In this document: in pieces, positions 38,110-47,406 of the stretch
How the letters are laid out: the number at the start of each line of letters is the position of its first letter
How positions within the stretch are numbered: the first letter of the stretch is position 1
From: Bacillota bacterium
GTDB taxonomy: Bacteria > Bacillota > Clostridia > Tissierellales > MES13
DNA: 64,000 nt
Assembly: GCA_009711785.1 (NCBI GenBank)
Contig: VENA01000002.1
Location: 1-64,000, forward strand
Direction of reading: 5' to 3'
Program-made: the position numbers and the translations under genes
The notes under the pieces: model-generated
What the model was told of the DNA's origin: nothing
Database searches by the model: none
Seen by the model: the letters and a program-made list of their open reading frames with translations, nothing else

Positions 38110-38377
38110 AATTAAAGAAGTCCCTATATTTATGTGGATAATAATAGCTACTTTATTATTGACTCAAGCGAGTTGGATATTTTATGATGCATCAAAAAGA
38201 GGTGAAAAAAAATGGCTATGGGGTTCTTTTGGATTGTTAAATGTTCCAAGTAATCTTATAATATATCTTATAGTCACTCGCTTAGTAATGAAAACTAAAA
38301 AATGTGAATATTGTAATAAAAACATTAGAAAGGAATCTTACTTTTGTCCATATTGCGGCAAAGAAGTAAAAAAATAA
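38099..38377 (+). CDS. Small membrane protein with C-terminal zinc ribbon (YxlD/YxlE-like position)
   Basis: The protein is 93 aa, with two membrane helices (FMWIIIATLLLTQASWIFY; LLNVPSNLIIYLIVTRLV) and a zinc ribbon with two CxxC pairs (CEYCNKN...CPYCGKE). It overlaps the anti-sigma gene by about ten bases. A similar small protein takes part in SigY control in Bacillus. AGGAGG is six bases from the ATG at 38099; an ATG three bases earlier is also possible. Confidence 0.78.
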   Translation: MLSEIKEVPIFMWIIIATLLLTQASWIFYDASKRGEKKWLWGSFGLLNVPSNLIIYLIVTRLVMKTKKCEYCNKNIRKESYFCPYCGKEVKK

Positions 38378-38403
38378 AATGATTAATTATTCTTTTGAAT
38401 TTT

Positions 38404-38430
38404 ACCCACGATTTTTATCGTGGGTTTATT
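38404..38430 (+). terminator. Terminator of the SigY-like operon
   Basis: ACCCACGAT (38404-38412), loop TTTT, ATCGTGGGT (38417-38425), then T-rich sequence. Confidence 0.85.
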
Positions 38431-38527
38431 TATTAATAAAACATTTTCTCCTTAAGAAATGTATCTAAATTTTTATACCAAATAAGTGACAAATAAATAT
38501 ACTAATAATAAGAGGGGGAGGTGTTTT

Positions 38528-40390
38528 ATGTTAAATTTTTCATATAAAGAAAATGAATTAGGAGCAATATATTATAAAGATTATACTATATTTAAAGTTT
38601 ACTCACCTGATGCTGATAATTTAAAAGTAGTTATATACGAAACATCAAGTGATAATATAGGTAAATCATTTTCTATGATTAGAAATAATAATGGGATATG
38701 GTATTTAAAACTAAAGGGTGATTATAAAAATAAATATTATAATTATAAGGTTACTATTGATAATAAAGAAAGAGAAACCCCTGACCCCTATACCAAAGGA
38801 GCATGCGAAAATGGTAAAAAAGGTATGATAGTTGATTTTAATTCACTAAATCCAAAAGGATGGGTTAATCACAGATTGCCAAAACAATTGAAAAATACAG
38901 AAAGTATAATATATGAAATGCATATAAAAGATTTTTCCATATCAAAGGATTCAGGAATGAAACATAAGGGAAAATACTTAGCTTTTACAGAAAAAAATAC
39001 AAAGGGTGTTAATGGAATAAAAACAGGAATTGACCATTTAGTAGAATTAGGGATAACTCATTTGCATTTAATGCCAGTATATGATTTTATAAGTGTGGAT
39101 GAGACTAAAGGAGGATATAATTGGGGATATGATCCATACTTATATAATGTATTAGAAGGTTCTTATTCAACTAATCCCTACGATGGTAGAGTGAGAATAA
39201 AAGAATTTAAAGAAATGATAAAGATTTTACATGAAAATAATATCAGGGTAATAATAGATGTTGTATATAATCATACCTTTAGTATTAATGATTCTCCCTT
39301 TAATATATTAGCACCTAATTATTATTATCGTAGGGATAAGTTAGGTAATTTTAGTAATGGTTCTGGATGTGGGAATGAGATAGCTACAGAAAAACCAATG
39401 GCAAGGAAATTTATTATTGATTCTGTTTTATTTTGGGCTAAGGAATATAAAATTGATGGTTTTAGATTTGATTTAATGAAACTAATAGACATTGATACAT
39501 TAAAAACTATAAAGGAAAAATTACATGGAATAAATCCTAATATTCTTATATATGGTGAACCTTGGAGTGCAGGTGAAACTACATTAGAATATGATAAACA
39601 AATAAGGAAAGGAAAGCAAAAGAATTTAGATATAGCTTTATTTAATGATGAAATAAGAAATGCCTTAAAGGGAGATAATGATGGAGTTTTTAAAGGTTTT
39701 GTAAATGGAGGATATGGATTTAAAACAGAAGTTAAAAAAGGGATTGTAGGTAGTATTTTTTATAATAATAATATAAATGGATTTACAGAAAAACCTAACG
39801 AAACTATTAACTATGTTAGTTGTCATGATAATTTATGTTTATTTGATAAATTTGAAAAAAGCAACCCAAATGATTCAGAGAAAGATAAAGAAAAAATGAA
39901 TCGTTTAGCATTGTCTATAATATTAACCTCCCAAGGAATACCTTTTATTCAAGGAGGTAGTGAATTTTTAAGAACGAAAAAAGGTGTTGAAAATAGTTAT
40001 AATTCAGGAGATGAGATAAATGAAATTAAGTGGTCAAGAAAGGATTATTATAAAGAAAACTTTCAGTATATAAAGGGGCTTATTAACCTTAGAAAAAGAA
40101 AAAATATAATGACTTTAACTGACCCAGAGAAAATAAGAAGGTATCTAACCTTTATAGATAATGATATGGAAAATGTTATAATGTATCAATTAAAAAATCA
40201 GTATGAGAATTTAGTTATAATCCATAATAGTAATAGAGAAGAAATTAACATTAAATTACCTGAAGAAGGTATCTGGAAAGTTTTAGCTAATAATTATTTG
40301 GTAAATATAGAAGGCATTAATGTTATAGATGCATCTAAAATAATAAAAGTAAAACCAATATCAACCTATATTTTTGAAAAAGAAAATTAA
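38528..40390 (+). CDS. pulA: Type I pullulanase
   Basis: The 620-aa GH13 enzyme hydrolyses alpha-1,6 branches of pullulan or glycogen/starch dextrins. An N-terminal CBM48-like beta domain is at 1-110. The type I pullulanase mark YNWGYDP is at 197-203. Catalytic Asp315 lies in GFRFDLMKL, Glu344 in YGEPW, and VSCHDN near the third acidic residue. There is no signal peptide, so it acts inside the cell on imported dextrins. The ATG at 38528 follows GGGGGAGGTGTTTT; an in-frame ATG 14 codons upstream has no site. The alpha-glucosidase gene downstream fits the same pathway. Confidence 0.94.
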   Translation: MLNFSYKENELGAIYYKDYTIFKVYSPDADNLKVVIYETSSDNIGKSFSMIRNNNGIWYLKLKGDYKNKYYNYKVTIDNKERETPDPYTKGACENGKKGMIVDFNSLNPKGWVNHRLPKQLKNTESIIYEMHIKDFSISKDSGMKHKGKYLAFTEKNTKGVNGIKTGIDHLVELGITHLHLMPVYDFISVDETKGGYNWGYDPYLYNVLEGSYSTNPYDGRVRIKEFKEMIKILHENNIRVIIDVVYNHTFSINDSPFNILAPNYYYRRDKLGNFSNGSGCGNEIATEKPMARKFIIDSVLFWAKEYKIDGFRFDLMKLIDIDTLKTIKEKLHGINPNILIYGEPWSAGETTLEYDKQIRKGKQKNLDIALFNDEIRNALKGDNDGVFKGFVNGGYGFKTEVKKGIVGSIFYNNNINGFTEKPNETINYVSCHDNLCLFDKFEKSNPNDSEKDKEKMNRLALSIILTSQGIPFIQGGSEFLRTKKGVENSYNSGDEINEIKWSRKDYYKENFQYIKGLINLRKRKNIMTLTDPEKIRRYLTFIDNDMENVIMYQLKNQYENLVIIHNSNREEINIKLPEEGIWKVLANNYLVNIEGINVIDASKIIKVKPISTYIFEKEN

Positions 40391-40396
40391 TACACA

Positions 40397-40433
40397 AAAA
40401 AAGCACCTATTTTTCATGAAGGTGCTCTTTTTT
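40397..40433 (+). terminator. Terminator of pulA
   Basis: AGCACCT (40402-40408) and AGGTGCT (40420-40426) flanked by A and T runs. Confidence 0.85.
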
Positions 40434-40440
40434 GTAAAAA

Positions 40441-40514
40441 TTAGGGGAAAGTTGTCTTAGTTAAATAATAAACCAAATAATTACATTCTACAATAGGTCT
40501 TAGGGGACAACTTT
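40441..40514. repeat. Paired TTAGGGGA direct repeats with AAAGTTGTC inverted repeat
   Basis: TTAGGGGAAAGTTGTC (40441-40456) and TTAGGGGACAACTTT (40500-40514) share the direct repeat TTAGGGGA, while AAAGTTGTC and GACAACTTT are exact complements. The element sits before the alpha-glucosidase promoter and may be an operator or a small decayed element. Confidence 0.5.
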
Positions 40515-40538
40515 AAGTTTAAATAAAAATTAACTTTC

Positions 40539-40566
40539 TTGCATATTGATTAATTACTGTTATAAT
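40539..40566 (+). promoter_or_regulatory. Promoter of the GH31 alpha-glucosidase gene
   Basis: TTGCAT (40539-40544), 16-base spacer, TATAAT (40561-40566) with TGT before it (extended -10). Confidence 0.6.
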
Positions 40567-40638
40567 AGGGATTGTAAGGTTTTAAAAAGATTTTTTAGGA
40601 AATAAATATAGTAAATACGTATTCTTAGGAGGAATCTT

Positions 40639-42843
40639 ATGATAAAAAGAACTGCTTATGGCTACACAATAGAAAACGATAATAATTTTTTAGATATAGT
40701 ATTTTATGGTGATAATATTGTTAGATTTGTATATAGTAAGGAAAATAGACTACCAGGCTCTACCTCAGCAGTTGTAGCTAAACCTAAAGAAGTTGAACTT
40801 GAATTAGAGAATAATATTATTAAGTCAAATAAAATTAAAATTGTTGTAAATGAAAAGGATCTTAAAGTAAAAATTTATGACACAGAGGGAAATCTATTAA
40901 ATAAAGATAAAAAAATTGATGTAGATAATGTGGAATTACACAAAGAAATAATATGGGAAAAAGGTTTTTATGGCATGGGAGAAAAATATGGTTGGATTAA
41001 TAGACTAGGTGAAAGTACAGTTAATTGGAATTCAGATGTTATCGGACTTAATTATCTACATAATCCAACAATTAAAAAATATCATACTTCAATCCCATTT
41101 TATATAGGGCTTGATACTTTTAAAACCTATGGTATATATTTTGATAATACATACGAAACGAAATTTGATTTTGGAAAATATGAAAGTAGTGTTCAGTTTA
41201 GTTCAGAGGGTGGAAATCTTGATTACTACTTTATATATGGAGATAATGTATCAGATGTTATAAAGGGTTATTCTAAGCTAACAGGGACAATGCCTTTACC
41301 TAGAAAGGATTTTTTAGGTTATCAGCAGTGTAGATGGAGTTATGAAAATAGAGAACAATTAATGGAAGTAGCAAGTAAAATGAGAGAGGAAAATATCCCC
41401 TGTGATGTATTATATCTAGATATCGATTATATGAAAGATTATAAGGTTTTCACTGTTGATTCAGATAAGTTTAAAGAATTTAAAAAGATGAATACTAAAC
41501 TTAAAAAAATGGGATACAAGCTTGTGGTCATAATAGATCCAGGTGTTAAAAAAGAAAAGGGTTATGATGTTTATGAACAGGGACTTAAAAAAGATTATTA
41601 TATTAAAGATTCTAAAAATTTAGTTTATGTTGGTGAAGTATGGCCAGGAGATGCAGTTTTTCCAGACTTTTTAAGAGAAGATGTTAGAAAATGGTGGGGA
41701 GAATTACATAAAGATTTAGTTAAAGATGGTGTTGAAGGTATATGGAATGATATGAATGAGCCTTCTGATTTTTCTACTGAAAGTAAAACCCTACCAAAAG
41801 ACTGTTTGCATGTTGATGATAAAGGAAAAGAAAAAACTCATTCAGAGATTCATAATATATATGGAATGTTAGAAGCTAAGGCTACTTATAATGGGTTAAA
41901 AAATATAAACGATAATAAAAGACCATTTATTTTAACAAGGGCAGCATTTTCTGGGACGCAGCGGTATGCAGCACTTTGGACAGGAGATAATACAAGTATA
42001 TGGGAGCATTTAGAATCAAGCATACCTATGTATTTAAATCTTAGTTTAAGTGGATTTTCCTTTATAGGTGGAGATGTAGGAGGTTTCTTAGAAGATAGTA
42101 ATGGTGAGTTACTTACAAGATGGACCCAATTAGGAGCATTTACACCTTTATTTAGAAACCATAGTGCTAAGGGAACAATAAATCAAGAACCATGGTCCTT
42201 TGATGATGAAACTTTAAAAAATACTGTAAAGTATATTAAATTAAGATATAATTTTATAACATATATGTATAATTTAATGAGAGAAAGTAGTAAAGAAGGA
42301 GAACCTGCATTAAGACCATTATTTTATCATTATCAGAATGATGAGAATACATTTAATATAAATGATCAATTTTTATTAGGAGAAAAATTAATGATATGTC
42401 CTATAACTAGACCAGCTAAATATGTGAGAATGATATATTTACCTAAAGGTGTATGGTATGATTATTGGACAAAGGAAAAAATTACTGGTGGCAGATATAT
42501 TATTAAAGAAGCTAAGTTAGATGTTTTACCTATGTATGTTAAAGCAGGTGCTATATTACCAAAGGATACTTGCATGAATTATATTGGTGAAAAGGATGAA
42601 AAATTAGATATAGAAATATATGCTGGAGAAAATAATGAATATAATATTTATTTTGATGATGGTTTAAGTTTTGATTATAAAGATGGTGTATATTCAGAAA
42701 TACTTATAAAATTACAAGAAGATAAAGAAAATATTAATATCGAAACAAATATTTTAAAAGATAAATATAATATTCCAGAATATAATTTTAAAGTTTATGG
42801 TAATGACGATAAAGACATAATAATTAATGATAAAAGAGAGTAA
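40639..42843 (+). CDS. GH31 alpha-glucosidase
   Basis: The 734-aa enzyme has an N-terminal beta domain, the GH31 barrel with WNDMNEPSDF (nucleophile Asp371), GDNTSIWEHL around the acid/base aspartate, and QLGAFTPLFRNHS. A distal beta domain closes the chain. It has no signal peptide and is cytoplasmic. It releases glucose from maltodextrins, matching the upstream pullulanase. Xylosidase activity is another GH31 option but less likely in this context. AGGAGG lies near the ATG. Confidence 0.93.
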   Translation: MIKRTAYGYTIENDNNFLDIVFYGDNIVRFVYSKENRLPGSTSAVVAKPKEVELELENNIIKSNKIKIVVNEKDLKVKIYDTEGNLLNKDKKIDVDNVELHKEIIWEKGFYGMGEKYGWINRLGESTVNWNSDVIGLNYLHNPTIKKYHTSIPFYIGLDTFKTYGIYFDNTYETKFDFGKYESSVQFSSEGGNLDYYFIYGDNVSDVIKGYSKLTGTMPLPRKDFLGYQQCRWSYENREQLMEVASKMREENIPCDVLYLDIDYMKDYKVFTVDSDKFKEFKKMNTKLKKMGYKLVVIIDPGVKKEKGYDVYEQGLKKDYYIKDSKNLVYVGEVWPGDAVFPDFLREDVRKWWGELHKDLVKDGVEGIWNDMNEPSDFSTESKTLPKDCLHVDDKGKEKTHSEIHNIYGMLEAKATYNGLKNINDNKRPFILTRAAFSGTQRYAALWTGDNTSIWEHLESSIPMYLNLSLSGFSFIGGDVGGFLEDSNGELLTRWTQLGAFTPLFRNHSAKGTINQEPWSFDDETLKNTVKYIKLRYNFITYMYNLMRESSKEGEPALRPLFYHYQNDENTFNINDQFLLGEKLMICPITRPAKYVRMIYLPKGVWYDYWTKEKITGGRYIIKEAKLDVLPMYVKAGAILPKDTCMNYIGEKDEKLDIEIYAGENNEYNIYFDDGLSFDYKDGVYSEILIKLQEDKENINIETNILKDKYNIPEYNFKVYGNDDKDIIINDKRE

Positions 42844-42879
42844 AAAAATTTAATAGCATAGATTTAAATAATAGATAAA

Positions 42880-42925
42880 AGGGAAATGTTAGCACATAAA
42901 ATGTGTTACATTTCTCTTTTTTTGA
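42880..42925 (+). terminator. Long hairpin terminator after the GH31 gene
   Basis: AGGGAAATGT with ACATTTCTCT outside and AGCACAT/ATGTGTT inside, then T7. Confidence 0.8.
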
Positions 42926-43200
42926 TTAATTTTAAAGATTGAATTGTTATTATATTGTAATATTTATAGATTAATTTAAAATATGTTTTCATAATAGATA
43001 AATAAGCCTATTAACTGGTATTGAAAGAAAAATGTTATATTTTTAAATCGCATACATATATTAGATTAAAGACATGCTATAGAATTTGTTAACTATTCTT
43101 AAGGAATTATTTGTGGTGTTAAAGCATTAAATAATATTAAAAGAGAAATAAAAAAATTTGGAGGTGTTAAAGTTAATTATTTATTTTTAAAAGGAGTGAA
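42926..43200. other. Leader region before the opp operon
   Basis: About 275 AT-rich bases. No clear gene, riboswitch or consensus promoter was seen. A short inverted repeat AGAAT/ATTCT lies at 43081-43099. A GGAGGTG at about 43160 has no usable start codon behind it. Confidence 0.4.
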
Positions 43201-44127
43201 ATGTTTATGGGAAGATTTTTAATAAGAAGATTTATCTCTATGCTCATAACAATTATTTTAGTTATTACATTTACATTTGTATTAATGCATGCCATACCAG
43301 GAGGCCCTTTTACAGCTGAGAAGAAACTGCCTGCTGCTGTGGAGGAAGCACTAAATGAAAGATATCATTTAAATGATCCATTATGGAAGCAATATGTAGA
43401 TTATGTATTAGATGTAGCTAGATTTGATCTTGGACCTTCTTTTCAGTATGAAGGTCAGACTGTAAATAGGCTTATAGAAGATGGTTTTCCTACTTCGGCT
43501 AAATTAGGTATCCTTTCTGTATTACTAACATTATGTATTGGAATTCCCTTTGGTATTATATCAGCTTTAAAACAAAATAAATGGCCAGATTATACAGTGA
43601 TGTTTTTAGCGACTTTAGGAGTAACTATACCTAATTTTGTTATTGCTACCACACTTATATATGTTTTTGCAGTTAAATTAAGTGTATTTCCTACCTTTGG
43701 TATAAAAAATTGGCAAAGTTTTATATTACCTGTTTTAGCCCTTTCAGGGTATTCGCTTTCTTTTATTTCAAGACTTACAAGATCAAGCATGTTAGAAGTA
43801 TTAGGTCAGGATTATATTAGAACTGTAAGAGCAAAGGGTATTCCTGAATATAAAGTGATTTTCAAGCATGCATTAAGGAATGCTATATTACCTGTAGTTA
43901 CATATGTAGGGCCTTTAATTGCAGCTATACTTACAGGTTCCTTTGTAGTAGAGAGAATATTTGCATTACCTGGTATGGGAAGACACTTCGTTCAGAGTAT
44001 AACTAATAGAGACTATACAACTATCATGGGAATTACTATCTTTTATTCTGCATTTCTAATAATTATGATTTTATTAGTTGACTTAGTATATGGGATAGTT
44101 GACCCAAGAATAAAGCTTGATAAATAA
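43201..44127 (+). CDS. oppB: Oligopeptide ABC transporter permease OppB
   Basis: The 308-aa protein has six membrane helices, the N-terminal FLIRRFISMLITIILVITF of OppB/DppB permeases and the ATPase-contact loop DYIRTVRAKGIPEYKVIFKH. First gene of a complete opp operon (B, C, D, F, A). Its ATG at 43201 lies four bases after AAAGGAG and another ATG at 43207 ten bases after it; either may be used. Confidence 0.95.
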   Translation: MFMGRFLIRRFISMLITIILVITFTFVLMHAIPGGPFTAEKKLPAAVEEALNERYHLNDPLWKQYVDYVLDVARFDLGPSFQYEGQTVNRLIEDGFPTSAKLGILSVLLTLCIGIPFGIISALKQNKWPDYTVMFLATLGVTIPNFVIATTLIYVFAVKLSVFPTFGIKNWQSFILPVLALSGYSLSFISRLTRSSMLEVLGQDYIRTVRAKGIPEYKVIFKHALRNAILPVVTYVGPLIAAILTGSFVVERIFALPGMGRHFVQSITNRDYTTIMGITIFYSAFLIIMILLVDLVYGIVDPRIKLDK

Positions 44128-44140
44128 GGGGGGACATTAG

Positions 44141-45322
44141 ATGGGTAATTCAAAGGTTAATATGGATTCTATTCCAGAGGATATGTGGGAAAAAATAGAT
44201 AATAAAGAGAAAGAAAGTGACTTAATATCAAGACCAAGTTTAACATATTTTCAAGATGCTTGGAGGAGATTAAGGAAAAATATTATGTCAATGATAGGTT
44301 TAGTAATTATTATTATATTAATTTTAACGGCTATGTTTGGACCACTTTTTTCAAAATATAATTTCTCCGATCAAAGTTTAAAAATGGCAAGCTTACCTCC
44401 GAGGTTAGAACTTTTTAAAATAGATAATGAAAATTATATATATTTAGCTAACGGATTAAAAATATATAGCTCAACAAGCAATGGTGAGATAATAAATTTA
44501 TTAAATCCTGTTAAACAGGATTTTCAAAAAAAGTTTAAAGTATATGAGTTAAATGGAAGAGAAATTGTATTAGATTTTAGTGATAAACCCTTTAAATTAT
44601 TAAATAAAAATGATAATGAATATCCTTTTTATAAAAAGGTTTGGAATAAAAATCATTTATTAGGAACAGATGATTTAGGAAGGGATTTATTAATAAGAAT
44701 CATATATGGAGCAAGGATATCTTTACTTATTGCTTTTGTAGCAACCTTAGTTAATTTCTTCATTGGTGTGTTATATGGAGGAATTTCAGGATATGCAGGC
44801 GGTAGAGTAGATAATATTATGATGAGAATAGTAGATATAATAAGTACAGTTCCATTGATGCTTTATGTAATATTATTAATGGTAGTCCTTAAACCTGGAC
44901 TTAAACCTATAATAATAGCACTAGGTTCAGTCTTTTGGGTACGTATGGCCCGTTTAGTAAGGGGTCAGATACTAAGCTTAAAAGAACAGGAATTTGTTAT
45001 GGCAGCTAAAACCATAGGTGCAACAAATTTAAGAATATTAGTAAGACACTTACTTCCAAATGCAATGGGACCAATTATTGTCTCAATGACTATGATGATA
45101 CCAACGGCTATATTTACAGAGGCCTTTTTAAGCTTTATAGGATTAGGAGTTCCAGCACCATTAGCTTCTTGGGGTACCCTTTGTAATAATGCCCTTGGCG
45201 GATATCGATCATACCCTTATCAATTGTTTTTACCATCACTTGCAATATGTATTACAATGTTAGCTTTTAATTTCTTAGGTGATGGTTTAAGAGATGCTTT
45301 AGACCCAAGATTACGTAAATAG
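44141..45322 (+). CDS. oppC: Oligopeptide ABC transporter permease OppC with enlarged first loop
   Basis: The 393-aa protein is longer than the usual 300-aa OppC. After the N-terminal cytoplasmic part and TM1 (about 45-70) there is a roughly 95-residue extracytoplasmic insert (residues 72-165) before the standard GTDDLGRDLL segment. Five further helices and the loop EFVMAAKTIGATNLRILVRH follow. The insert may contact the binding protein. GGGGGGACATTAG precedes ATG. Confidence 0.94.
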   Translation: MGNSKVNMDSIPEDMWEKIDNKEKESDLISRPSLTYFQDAWRRLRKNIMSMIGLVIIIILILTAMFGPLFSKYNFSDQSLKMASLPPRLELFKIDNENYIYLANGLKIYSSTSNGEIINLLNPVKQDFQKKFKVYELNGREIVLDFSDKPFKLLNKNDNEYPFYKKVWNKNHLLGTDDLGRDLLIRIIYGARISLLIAFVATLVNFFIGVLYGGISGYAGGRVDNIMMRIVDIISTVPLMLYVILLMVVLKPGLKPIIIALGSVFWVRMARLVRGQILSLKEQEFVMAAKTIGATNLRILVRHLLPNAMGPIIVSMTMMIPTAIFTEAFLSFIGLGVPAPLASWGTLCNNALGGYRSYPYQLFLPSLAICITMLAFNFLGDGLRDALDPRLRK

Positions 45323-45338
45323 AAAAGAGGTGAATCTT

Positions 45339-46364
45339 TTGAGTGAGAAGATATTGGAAGTAAAAAATTTAAAAACTTCATTTTATACTCACCTAGGAGA
45401 AGTTCAAGCTGTTAGAGGAATTAGCTTTAGCTTAAATAAGGGAGAAGTTATGGGGATAGTTGGTGAATCAGGAAGTGGAAAAAGTGTTACATCCCTATCT
45501 ATTATGAAACTATTACAGTATCCAGGTGAAATTAAAAGTGGTGATATATTTTTCAAAGGAGAAAATATTGTTAATAAAAAAAATAAAGAAATGTTAAACA
45601 TAAGGGGAAATGAGATTGCCATGATATTTCAAGACCCTATGACGTCTCTAAATCCTGTATATACAATAGGAGATCAGATAATGGAAGTTATTATAAGACA
45701 TCAAGGCTTAAGTAAGAAAAAAGCTAAAGAAAAAGCTATAGATATGCTTAGACTTGTTGGGATTCCATCTCCTGAAGAAAGGGTTTCTAACTACCCCTAT
45801 GAGTTTAGTGGAGGAATGAGACAAAGAGCTATGGCTGCTATTGCTCTTTCCTGTGAACCTGATTTATTAATAGCTGATGAACCCACAACAGCACTAGATG
45901 TTACTATACAAGATCAGATATTAAAACTTATGAAGGATTTAAAGGAAAAACTTGATACATCCATAATACTTATAACCCATGATTTAGGCGTAGTGGCTGA
46001 TATATGTACTAAAATTGTAGTTATGTATGGTGGGTTAGTTATGGAAGAAGGTACTTCTAAGGATATCTTTTATAATCCTAAGCATCCATATACCATGGGA
46101 CTTTTAAAATCAATACCTAGGTTAGATTTAGGTGAAAAGAAAAGACTTATACCAATAACAGGAACCCCACCAGATCTTATAAAACCACCAATGGGATGTC
46201 CATTTACGGCTAGATGTCCCTATGCAATGAAGATTTGTAGCTTACACGCTCCAAAATATACTAAGATAGATGAAAACCATAAAGCTATGTGTTGGCTATT
46301 ACATAAACAATCCCCTAATATGAAAATGGATACAGGAGTTAAAAGGGGGGTTATAAATGAATAA
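45339..46364 (+). CDS. oppD: Oligopeptide ABC transporter ATPase OppD
   Basis: The 341-aa ATPase has Walker A GESGSGKS, signature [10 protein letters not shown], Walker [13 protein letters not shown] and the C-terminal oligopeptide/dipeptide extension ([14 protein letters not shown]) that can hold an Fe-S cluster. The TTG at 45339 is preferred, eight bases after AGAGG; the in-frame GTG at 45330 overlaps that site. The gene overlaps oppF by eight bases. Confidence 0.95.
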   Translation: MSEKILEVKNLKTSFYTHLGEVQAVRGISFSLNKGEVMGIVGESGSGKSVTSLSIMKLLQYPGEIKSGDIFFKGENIVNKKNKEMLNIRGNEIAMIFQDPMTSLNPVYTIGDQIMEVIIRHQGLSKKKAKEKAIDMLRLVGIPSPEERVSNYPYEFSGGMRQRAMAAIALSCEPDLLIADEPTTALDVTIQDQILKLMKDLKEKLDTSIILITHDLGVVADICTKIVVMYGGLVMEEGTSKDIFYNPKHPYTMGLLKSIPRLDLGEKKRLIPITGTPPDLIKPPMGCPFTARCPYAMKICSLHAPKYTKIDENHKAMCWLLHKQSPNMKMDTGVKRGVINE

Positions 46365-47349
46365 AGAAAAGGATGTAATAATTAAAGTAAGGAATTTAAA
46401 GAAATATTTCCCAGTAAAAAAGGGATTTTTAAAAAGGAAAGTGCAGTATGTTAAAGCCGTTGATGATATAAGCTTTGATATAAAAAGAGGTGAAACCTTT
46501 GGATTAGTTGGTGAGTCAGGGTGTGGCAAAACAACAACAGGAAGAACAATTATAAGACTTTATGATGTAACAGATGGAGATGTAATATTTGATGGCACTA
46601 ATATAAGTACTATGAAGGAAAAGGATTTAAGTTCCTTTAGAAAAAGGGTACAAATGATTTTCCAAGATCCATTTGCATCTTTAAATTCTAGAATGACTGT
46701 AGGAGATATAGTAGGTGAACCTTTAGATATACACAAACTCGCATCTGGTAAAGAAAGACAAGAAAGAATATATTCTTTACTTAAAACTGTAGGATTAAGT
46801 AAAGAGCATGCAAGTAGATATCCCCATGAATTTAGCGGAGGTCAAAGACAACGTATAGGGATAGCTAGAGCGCTTGCAGTAGATCCTGATTTTATAATCT
46901 GTGATGAACCTATATCAGCTTTAGATGTGTCTATTCAAGCCCAGGTTGTAAATATGCTTGAAGATCTTCAAAAAGAGTTAGGGCTTACTTATCTGTTTAT
47001 AGCCCATGATTTATCAATGGTTAGACATATTTCAGATAGAATTGCTGTAATGTATTTAGGAAAAATAGTAGAAGTTGCTAAAAGTGAAGAACTTTATAAA
47101 AATCCAACACATCCATATACAAAAGCTTTGTTATCAGCAATACCAATACCAGATCCAGATGTAACCCATAAAAGAGAAAGTGTAACTTTAGAAGGTGAAG
47201 TTCCAAGTCCAATAAATCCACCTAAAGGGTGTACTTTTAGAACTAGATGTAAATATGCCTTTGAAACATGTAAAAATAAGGAGCCTAGTATGAAAAATTT
47301 AGGTGGAGACCATACAGTTGCTTGTCATTTGTTAGATAATAAGAAATAA
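46357..47349 (+). CDS. oppF: Oligopeptide ABC transporter ATPase OppF
   Basis: The 330-aa ATPase has Walker A GESGCGKT, signature [11 protein letters not shown], Walker [13 protein letters not shown] and the C-terminal [14 protein letters not shown] extension. It overlaps the end of oppD by eight bases (ATGAATAA). It pairs with OppD to energise the OppBC channel. Confidence 0.95.
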   Translation: MNKEKDVIIKVRNLKKYFPVKKGFLKRKVQYVKAVDDISFDIKRGETFGLVGESGCGKTTTGRTIIRLYDVTDGDVIFDGTNISTMKEKDLSSFRKRVQMIFQDPFASLNSRMTVGDIVGEPLDIHKLASGKERQERIYSLLKTVGLSKEHASRYPHEFSGGQRQRIGIARALAVDPDFIICDEPISALDVSIQAQVVNMLEDLQKELGLTYLFIAHDLSMVRHISDRIAVMYLGKIVEVAKSEELYKNPTHPYTKALLSAIPIPDPDVTHKRESVTLEGEVPSPINPPKGCTFRTRCKYAFETCKNKEPSMKNLGGDHTVACHLLDNKK

Positions 47350-47354
47350 AATCT

Positions 47355-47380
47355 TTCCATAAATTAAAAAATTTATGGAA
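47355..47380 (+). other. Intercistronic hairpin before oppA
   Basis: TTCCATAAAT (47355-47364), loop TAAAAA, ATTTATGGAA (47371-47380), without a T-run. It probably protects or separates the strongly expressed oppA message rather than ending transcription. Confidence 0.5.
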
Positions 47381-47406
47381 GTAATATAATATGAGGGGGT
47401 AAGAAA

